A DNA stretch of 64,000 bases from Hordeum vulgare subsp. vulgare (Eukaryota; Streptophyta; Magnoliopsida; Poales; Poaceae). Of this stretch, positions 56,801 through 64,000 are shown one piece after another. The stretch lies in the NCBI RefSeq assembly GCF_904849725.1, contig NC_058522.1, positions 336,541,029 to 336,605,028 of the forward strand. The letters are read 5' to 3'. A program made the position numbers and the translations under genes. Below the pieces are notes generated by a model. The model did not search any database, was not told the DNA's origin, and saw nothing but the letters and a program-made list of their open reading frames with translations. Numbering within the stretch: the first letter of the stretch is position 1; every line of letters starts with the position of its first letter.

Positions 56801-56866
56801 CAGTCTCAATCTTTCTGGTTGACTTGGCTAATCGCCATGCTGCTGCCCGTTCTACTTCTCATGTAA
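53824..56866 (+). CDS. GPI-anchored glucan endo-1,3-beta-glucosidase-like protein (GH17 + X8/CBM43), four exons
   Basis: The coding exons are 53824-53905, 54140-55396, 56630-56657 and 56743-56866, all with GT/AG junctions and continuous phase, giving 496 aa. Residues about 10-27 form a hydrophobic signal peptide (AVLMLLMFMVY). The GH17 fold covers about 29-350 (FVGINIGTRVSDL, VGDEI with the presumed acid/base Glu124, QPYYGYV, LFNED with Glu325). At the nucleophile site the protein has TASGWPW where the family has [ST]E[ST]GWPS, so the key Glu is Ala271 and hydrolysis of beta-1,3-glucan is doubtful. The X8/CBM43 domain has six cysteines (370, 389, 396, 405, 433, 451), split by intron 2 as in plant relatives. 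A Ser-rich tail and the hydrophobic end FWLTWLIAMLLPVLLLM indicate a GPI anchor and a cell-surface site. The role may be in callose binding or turnover. Confidence 0.9.
55397..56629 (+). other. Intron 2 of the GH17 gene (1233 bp)
   Basis: It begins GTAAGC and ends TTGCAG, splitting the X8 domain coding region before SHGSCKFAG. It carries an imperfect direct duplication (TTTATTCTCCA.{2}TGGCT.AGACACTA at 56198-56230 and 56262-56290). Short frames within it are not coding. Confidence 0.85.
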
Positions 56867-57093
56867 ACATTGTAACCGAACGTTGTATTTTGGATGAGAT
56901 GTGTGGAATTTGTTGCGCCTCTTGTCCTTAGATAGAAAGGGCGTCCTATCTGTCTCACTTTATTGAGGTAGATGACATGTATCGCTCAGTTTTAGTTGTC
57001 CTAGAGAATGAACATGCAAGGTGCACTAAATTTTGAATGTCAAGCTGGGAGACTTCAATTGTCCTATAGAAATGAATAGGCAAGGTGCAATCC
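56867..57093 (+). other. 3' UTR and downstream flank of the GH17 gene
   Basis: About 230 bp separate the stop codon from the LINE poly(A) end. GTCCTAGAGAATGAACATGCAAGGTGCA (56998) recurs imperfectly at 57061 (GTCCTATAGAAATGAATAGG...), a 63-bp-spaced duplication. No certain poly(A) signal was chosen. Confidence 0.6.
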
Positions 57094-60000
57094 TTTTTTT
57101 ATTTTGAATAAAAGGGGTTTCCCTCCCTGACTCATTTTATTGAACGAAGCAGCCACAGTCATCCCTACCAACAGCAAAGAGAAAAGATCATCTACTCCAC
57201 CCAACAACCACAGGCATGACCTAAAACAGACATGTCCTGAAAACCTCCCAGGCTATAAGCCCTCACAGCCAACACATAACACACAGCCACAGCAAACTTA
57301 AAGTCGGCTTAATTCTCCTATATTACAACTAAGCAAAGAAAAGGAACTTAGTCAGCGGCTTGGATCCACGCAATCCTTAGAAGCTCCCCTCGATGCTTGT
57401 CCAACAGCAAGATGAACCTCTTCAGGACGACCGTTTGAGCATTGTCGCAGAGAACCATCCATCGTTGCAAAGTCCCTCTTAGTTTGACAAGTGCGCAGCC
57501 CAAACCTTTCCACGTACGTCCCTCGAAGCAAAATTCATTTCTCAAAGTCCAAATACTCCACAAGGAGGCAACAACAATCAAATTAAGCATAGGTCTCCTT
57601 TTGTTTAATTTCCACAAGGAACATACATCATCAATGCATTGAATTCTACTAACATTGAAAAAAGCAGAAATGACAGACCACAAACTACCGGCATTAATAC
57701 AGTCAAAAAACAAATGCTGCACAGATTCACCCTCCTTGCAAAACAAACATGTTAGATCGTCCAAAGTTTTCCTCTTGGCTACATTGTCCCTAGTTAAAAA
57801 CTTGTTATACAGACAAAGCCATAGGAACACATGTATATTCTGAGGACATATAATTTTCCATAAATTGTCTCCACAAGGAGAGACCACTCCTCCAAAATTG
57901 ATACACTTATAAAAGGACCTCACTGAATATATACCATTAGACTCTAACATCCACATAGGCTTATCTGGGGAGCTAGACATGGAAAACTTTTTAATGTGAT
58001 CAATAGGTCATCCCATCCAGCTAGACATAATTCTATTATTAACACACCTTCTAAAGGAAAGTCTAAGGGTTGTTCCATCCCAAACCTGAGACACAACACA
58101 GTCCTGCTGATTGCATATTTCAAATAATTCCCAAAATCTCACCTTCAGGGAACAATCCCGAGCCCAAGTGTCATGCCAGAATCTAATACTATCACCATTA
58201 CCAATCTTCCAGTGATAGAAATTCCTGGCAGCTTCTAAAGCCCAGGTTACACTCTTCCAAAAGGGAGAGCCCCCATGTTGCCTGGACCGGAATATGTTTG
58301 GACTAGAGACATTATACTTGTAGGCCAGTAACTTTTTCCAATCACTATCAATATAAGTAAAGAATCTTTTGCCCCAAGATGCTAGCAAAGCCATATTATA
58401 TTCTCTAATATTTGGAATCCCCAAACCACCAAACTCTTTTTTCCTCGAGACAAAACCCCAATGGGCTAAGTGATATTTATGTTGATCCCCCATGTTACCC
58501 CACAAGAAATGTGCCATCTAAGAATTAATAGCATTTATAGCCCATTTTGGGAATTTCATAACTGCCATCAGATATGCCGGAATGCTAACAATGCAAGCAC
58601 ACAGCAAAATAATCTTGCCCTTATAAGTCAAATACCTCCCCAGCCAACCAGAAATACCCTTAATGATTCTGTCTATTAATGGTTGAAGATCTTCTCTTCT
58701 AAGTTTATCATAGTGCAAAGGCACTCCCAGATATTTGATAGGGAAAGAACCTAAGTTACAACAGAAAATCTGGGCACATACCCCTCCTCTGTCCTCATCC
58801 ATGTTAATAGTGATGAGGTCACTTTTATGAAATTTGATTTTCATACCCGAGAGATTTTCAAAGCAAGATAGAATCCATTTAAAATTTCTCGCTTTCTCAT
58901 AGGAATCCTCTAAAAAGAGGAGAGTATCATCCGCATATTGAAGACTAATAATCCCTCCCGGGACCACATTTGTTAGTAGCCCCGAAATTAATCCTTGGTG
59001 GGAAGCTTTGGTAAGCATTTTAGAAAATACATCAGCAACCAAGTTGAATAGAAGCGGGGATATGGGGTCCCCCTGTTTGAGACCTTTACCCCCTACAAAG
59101 TAATGGCCAGTCGTATCATTAATCCGTACACTAAAAGTACTTTGAAACAGTAGACTTTTGATCCAAGCAATCCATTTGGGGCCAAAACCCCGAGATTCTA
59201 GCATCTCAAACAGGAACTCCCAGCTCACCCGATCATATGCTTTTTCATAATCTAACTTGAGAATCAGTCGAGGAGTATTAGATTTTTTCACCTCATGAAT
59301 TACTTCATGAGCTAACACAACACTCTCAAGGATGTACCTCCCTTTAATAAAAGCACTTTGATTAGGGGAGATTAACCTATTACTAACAGGAGATAACCTA
59401 TTAGTAAGAACCTTAGAAAAAAAATTAACCGCACAGTTACTCAGACTGATAGATCTGAATTTTTTCATAGTCTTGGCATCAGGCTCTTTCGGAATCAAAA
59501 TGATAAGAGCAAAGTTTAGTCTATGTATGTTCAGCTTACCATTTTCAAAATCTCTCACCAGAGCCATGAAGTCAGTTTTAATGATCTCCCAAAAGGTCTG
59601 ATAGAAGACAAAGGATAGTCCATCAGGACCAGGGGCACCATTGGCATAAGAACCAAAAATGGCCTCCCTAATTTCCATCTCTGATATGTTCTTTTGGAGA
59701 CAATCATTTTCAGTCTCAGTAATTAACTCATCTTCCCCCCAAAAGGAAGGACCAAGATGAATGTTGTACCTCTCTTCATGGCAGAACAGACTTTTGTAAA
59801 AGGATGTTGCCACACCCAGCATTTCCTCAGTGGTATATACTGGTCCATTCTCACCAATCAACTCCGTCAAATGGTTTTTGCGGTGTCTATGATTTGTTAA
59901 AGCATGAAAATAAGCATTATTCTTATCCCCATCTCTAATTCTACGATCTCTCGACCTTTGCCACAAGGCAGTTTCCTCTTTACTCATAATACTTTCCAAC

Positions 60001-60128
60001 TCAGATTCGATATCTTTCATCCGAGTTCTATCCTCAACGGAAAGACGATCAGTTTCCGCAAAAACATCCAAGATATCAAATTCTTGAATTAATTCCCTCT
60101 TCTTTTTCTTAATGGAAGCCTCAATATT
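57094..60128 (-). mobile_element. LINE (non-LTR) retrotransposon, 5' part missing from view
   Basis: This minus-strand LINE ends at a short poly(A) (T run 57094-57100). Its ORF2 covers RT and the C-terminal zinc-knuckle region. At 60128 it is cut by the LTR of Copia element D, so the endonuclease and ORF1 either lie beyond D outside the window or were never present (5' truncation). It lies tail-to-tail with the GH17 gene, starting about 230 bp after its stop codon. Confidence 0.88.
57348..60128 (-). pseudogene. LINE ORF2: reverse transcriptase and zf-RVT domain with two stops
   Basis: One frame of 927 codons is interrupted only by TAG at 58518-58520 (after AINAINS) and TGA at 58008-58010. 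No frameshift is present, since all three open pieces share a phase. RT motifs include NGAPGPDG, SISLSNCAVNFFSKVL, LISPNQSAFIKGRY, LKLDYEKAYDRV (catalytic Asp), GLKQGDPISPLLF and YADD at 58926-58937. The C-terminal part has FLWGNMG, a zf-RVT type region (CLFCKEGESVQHLFFDC) and a final VVASLWSIWTLRNE segment. ORF2 would nick target DNA and prime reverse transcription there, but the endonuclease is not visible and the stops inactivate it. Confidence 0.92.
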
Positions 60129-62001
60129 TGTTGGGGAACGTCGCATGGGAAACAAATTTTTTCCTACGCACACGCAATTCCTATCATGGTGATGTTCATC
60201 TAAGAGAGGAGATTTCCGATCTACGTACCCTTGTAGATCGCACAGCAGAAGCGTTAAGAAACGCGGTTGATGTAGTGGAACGTCCTCATGTCCCTCGATC
60301 CGCCTCGCGAACCGTCCCACGAACCGTCCCGCGATCCGTCCCGCGATCCGTCCCACGAACCATCTCGCGATTCGTTGCACGAACCGTCTTGCGATCCATC
60401 TCACGATCCATTCCGATCTAGTGCCGAACAGACGACACCTCCGCGTTCAGCACACGTACAACTCGACGATGATCTCGGCCTTCTTGATCCAGCAAGAGAG
60501 ACGGAGAGGTAGATGAGTTGTCCGGCAGCGTGACGGCGCTCAGGAGGTTGGTGGTGATCTATCTCAGCAGGGCTCCGCCCGAGCTCCGCAGAAATACGAT
60601 CTAGAGGAAAAACCGTGGAGGTATGTGGTCGGGCTGCCGTGGAAAAGTTGTGTCTCAAAAACCCCCAATACCTCTAGTATATATAGGAGGGAGGGAGGGG
60701 AGGAGGCAGCCTCAAACCCTCAAGGTTTGGCCGAAATTGGAGGTGGAGGAGTCCTACTCCAATCCTACTTGGAGTAGGATTCCACCTTCCCACTTGGAAA
60801 CTCTTTCCACCTTGTGTTTTTTCCTTCTCAAACCTTATGGGCCTTAGTGGGAACTTATTCCAGCCCACTAGGGGCTGGTTTATCTCTTCCCATATCCCAT
60901 GAGACCCCTTGGGGCGTGACACCCCTCCCGATGGTCCCCGGCACCCTCCTGGCACTCCCGGTACATTACCGATAAGCCTGAAACTTTTCCGGTGACGAAA
61001 ACATGACTTCCTATATATCAATCTTTACCTTCGGACCATTCCGGAGCTCCTCGTGACGTCCTGGATCTCATTCGGGACTCCGAACAACATTTGGTAACCA
61101 ACCATATAACTCAAATACGCATAAAACAACGCCGAACCTTAAGTGTGCAGACCCTGCGGGTTCGAGAACTATGTAGACATGACCCGAGGGACTCCTCGGT
61201 CAATATCCAATAGCGGGACCTGGATGCCCATATTGGATCCTACATATTTTACGAAGATCTTACCGTTTGAACCTCAGTGCCAAGGATTCATGTAATCCTG
61301 TATGTCATTCCCTTTGTCCTTCGGTATGTTACTTGCCCGAGATTCGATCGTCAGTATCCGCATACCTATTTCAGTCTCGTTTACCGACAAGTCTCTTTAC
61401 TCGTTCCGTAATACAAGATCCCGTGAATTACACTAAGTCACATTGCTTGCAAGGCTTGTGTGTGATGTTGTATTACCGAGTGGGCCCTGAGATACCTCTC
61501 CGTCACATGGAGTGACAAATCCCAGTCTTGATCCATACTAACTCAACGGACACCTTCGGAGATACCTGTAGAGCATCTTTATAGTCACCCAGTTACGTTG
61601 TGACGTTTGATACACACAAGGCATTCTTCCAGTGTCAGTGAGTTATATGATGTCATAGTCATAGGAATAAATACTTGACACGCAGAAAAACAGTAGCAAC
61701 AAAATGACACGATCAACATGCTACGTTCATTAGTTTGGGTCTAGTCCATCACATGATTCTCCTAATGATGTGATCCCGTTATCAAGTGACAACACTTGCC
61801 TATGGTCAGGAAACCTTGACCATCTTTGATCAACGAGCTAGTCAACTAGAGGCTTACTAGGGACAGTGTTTTGTCTATGTATCCACACAAGTATTGTGTT
61901 TCTAATCAATACAATTATAGCATGGATAATAAACGATTATCATGAACAAAGAAATATAATAATAACTAATTTATTATTGCCTCTAGGGCATATTTCTAAC
62001 A
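60129..62001 (-). repeat. 3' LTR of element D
   Basis: The 1873-bp LTR begins (minus strand) TGTTAGAAATATGCC, with one substitution against TGTTGG, and ends CGTTCCCCAACA. TATA-like sequence (complement of AGTATATATAGG) is at about 60676-60687. It contains the nine-copy 12-bp minisatellite at 60307-60414. Confidence 0.93.
60307..60414. repeat. 12-bp minisatellite, nine copies, in the LTR of D
   Basis: Nine units of the type GCGAACCGTCCC / GCGATCCGTCCC / ACGAACCATCTC follow each other without gaps. The same unit occurs twice in the 5' LTR of B (6566-6589) and once in its 3' LTR (16475-16486). Confidence 0.93.
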
Positions 62002-62016
62002 GTCTCCCACTTGCAC
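62002..62016 (-). other. Polypurine tract of element D
   Basis: The complement of GTCTCCCACTTGCAC follows the LTR boundary directly. Confidence 0.88.
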
Positions 62017-64000
62017 TAGAGTCAATAATCTAGTTCACATCACCATGTGATTTCAACGAATCCAACACCCATATAGTTCCGGGGTCTGATCACGTCTTGC
62101 TCATGAGAGAGGTTTTAGTCAACGGTTCTGAAACTTTCAGATCCGTGTGTTCTTTACAAATCTTTATGTCATCTTTATAGATGCCGCTACTATGTGCTAT
62201 TCGGAAATACTGCAAATATCTACTCTACTATACGAATCTGTTTCACTACTCATAGTTATTCGGATTAGTCTCAAAGCTTGCATCGACGTAACCCTTTACG
62301 ACGAACTCTTTAACCACCTCCATAATCGAGAAAAATTCCTTAGTCCATTTAGTTACTAAGGATAACTTTGACCGTTGCTAGTGATTCAATCATGGATCAC
62401 TCTCTGTACCTCTCAACAGACTTTGAGGCAAGGCACACATCAGGTGCAGTACTCAGCATGGCATACTTCAGATTCTACGACCAAGGCATAGAAGACGACC
62501 TTCGTCTATTCTCTTTATTCTGCCAGGGTCGGGTTTTGAGTCTTACTCAAATTCACACCTTACAACACAACCAAGAACTCCTTCTTTGCTGATCTATTTT
62601 GAACTCCTTCAAAAACTTGTCAAGGCATGCATCTTGTTGAAACTTCTATTAAGCGTTTCGATCTATCTCCATAGATCTTGATGCTCAACGTTCAAGTAGC
62701 GCATTCAAGGTATTCCTTTGAAAAACTCCTTTCAAACAACATTTTATGCTTTACAGAAATTCTAGATTACTTCTGATCCATAATATGTCAACCACATATA
62801 CTTATCAGAAATTCTATAGTGCTCCCACTCACTTCTTTGGAAATACAAGTTTCTCATAAACCTTGTACAAACCCAAAATCTTTGATCATCTCATCAAAGT
62901 GTATATTCCAACTCCGAGATGCTTGCACCAGTCCATTGAAGGATCGCTGGAGCTTGCATACTTGTTAGTATCTTCAGGATCGACAAAACCTTCTAGTTGT
63001 ATCACATACAATTTTTCCTCAAGGAAAACGTCGAGGAAACAATGTTTTGACATCCCATGTGCAATATTTCATAAATAATGCAGCAACTACTAACATAATT
63101 CTAACAGACTTTTAGCATCGCTACGAGTGAGAAAGTCTCATCATAGTCAACTATTTGATCTTGTCGGAAACATCTTTGCGACAAGTCGAGCCTTTCTTAA
63201 TAGTGACTTATCACCATCATCGTCCGTCTTCCTTTTAAAGATCCATCTTCACTTAATAGTCTTACTACCATCAAGAAGTTCCTCAAAAGTCTACACTTTG
63301 TTTTATACATGGATCCTCTCTCGGATTTCATGGCCTCTAGCCATTTGTCGGAATCCGGGCCCACCATTGCTTCTCCATAACTCATAGGTTCATTGTTGCT
63401 CAAAAACATGACCTCCAAGACAGGGTTACCATACCACTCTGTAGTAGTACGCGACCTTTGTCGACCTACGAGGTTTTTAGTAGCTTGATCCGAAGCTCCA
63501 ATGATCACTATCATCAGCTTCCACTTCAATTGGTGTAGGCGCCACAGGAACAACTTCCTGCGCCCTGCTAGACACTGGTTGAAGTGACGGTTCAATGACC
63601 TCATCAAGTTCCACCACTCTTCCACTCAATTCTTTCGAGAGAAACCTTTCCTCAAGAAAGGACCCGTTTTCTAGAAACAAACACTTTGCTTCCGGATCTG
63701 AGATAGGAGATGTATCCAACTATTTTGGATATCCTATGAAGATGCATTTATCCGCTTTGGGTTCGAGCTTATGTGACTGAAACTTTTTCACATAAGTGTC
63801 ACATCCCCAATCTTTCAAGAAGCGACAGTTTAGATTTCTCTAAACCTCAGTCCATACTGTGTCATTTCAACGGAATTACGCAGTGCCCTATTCAAAGCGA
63901 GTGCGGTTGTCTCTAATGCATAACCCATAAATGATTGCAGTAATTCGATTAGAGACATCATAGTATGCACCATATCAAATAGGTCGTGGCTATGACGTCC
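62017..64000 (-). pseudogene. Element D pol remnant (RNase H, RT, start of integrase end)
   Basis: The minus strand keeps recognisable but frame-broken Copia pol. From the right these are the integrase tail (about 63720-64000), the linker FLEERFLSKELSGRVVELDEVIEPS (about 63590-63690), RT start TTEWYGNPVLEVMFLSNNEP and SDKWLEAMKSERGSMY (about 63300-63450), and the [14 protein letters not shown] region near 62920. Scattered RT and RNase H sequence follows to about 62040. Many small indels and substitutions are present, so no open stretch exceeds about 140 codons. The final part of integrase and everything upstream lies outside the window. Confidence 0.8.

Larger units (their letters stand above)
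60129..64000 (-). mobile_element. Copia element D (Angela/BARE-like), runs off the right edge
   Basis: This minus-strand element has its 3' LTR at 60129-62001, its PPT at 62002-62016, and an internal region from RNase H back to integrase until the window ends. It adjoins the LINE at 60128; the 5 bp before it are ATATT, and the second TSD copy would be outside the window. The coding region is the most decayed of the Copia elements here, so D seems old. Confidence 0.9.

Noticed and set aside
60129..60404. N-terminal extension of the LINE ORF2 with RFVGRIAGR-type repeats
   Set aside because: The 92 codons before 60128 are LTR sequence of element D, including the 12-bp minisatellite. Their continuity with the LINE frame is accidental.
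1..64000. A new multi-gene defence, metabolic or mobile system
   Set aside because: Apart from one GH17 gene, all recognisable coding sequence belongs to known retrotransposon classes. No gene cluster or unfamiliar conserved coding block was found on either strand.

Overview
The window looks like intergenic DNA from a large grass genome, most likely Triticeae (wheat, Aegilops or barley). The signs are Angela/BARE/WIS-like Copia LTRs (TGTTGGAAATATGCC...CCAACA), Athila-lineage Gypsy elements of the Sabrina/WHAM type that carry only gag and protease, a Maximus-like long LTR, Stowaway and Tourist MITEs, and one intron-containing plant gene. Family names come from memory of typical termini and are tentative. 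Element boundaries, nesting and target-site duplications (TSDs) are read directly from the sequence.

Layout, left to right. (1) 1-19927: minus-strand Copia element A, its left LTR cut by the window start. A is split in gag by plus-strand Copia element B (4936-16662, TSD ATAGC). B is itself split by two solo Gypsy LTRs, S1 (8108-9602, TSD GTAAT) in gag and S2 (12753-14435, TSD GTGCA) in RNase H. (2) 20176-28265: gag/protease-only Gypsy element E1 (TSD TGTAC). (3) About 28908-31964: solo long Copia LTR containing a MITE inserted in a MITE. (4) 32448-40358: Gypsy element F, reduced to its 5' LTR and a gag fragment. Its LTR is split by minus-strand Copia element C (32926-38801, TSD GCTAT), whose own 3' LTR is split by solo LTR H (33711-35474, TSD AAAAC). 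(5) 41074-about 50750: minus-strand Copia remnant G, whose LTR is split by E2 (41387-49585, TSD GGGAG), a second gag/protease-only Gypsy element. (6) 51020-52494: three Tourist-like MITEs. (7) About 52750-57000: the only host gene, a GPI-anchored GH17 beta-1,3-glucanase-like protein with an X8/CBM43 domain (496 aa, four coding exons, one 5'-UTR intron). (8) 57094-60128: minus-strand LINE with two in-frame stops. (9) 60129-64000: minus-strand Copia element D, which abuts the LINE and runs off the window.

No retroelement here has an intact polyprotein. Relative order from nesting: A before B before S1 and S2; F before C before H; G before E2; the first MITE before the inner MITE; the LINE probably before D. 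The host gene is the only sequence likely to be under protein-coding selection, and it lacks the expected GH17 nucleophile glutamate. I found no evidence of a previously undescribed multi-gene system. The most unusual signals are the repeated primer-binding-site/U5 units of E2, a 12-bp minisatellite in transcribed LTR sequence whose copy number varies, repeated PPT-like boxes inside the gag-only Gypsy elements, and the GH17 active-site substitution.
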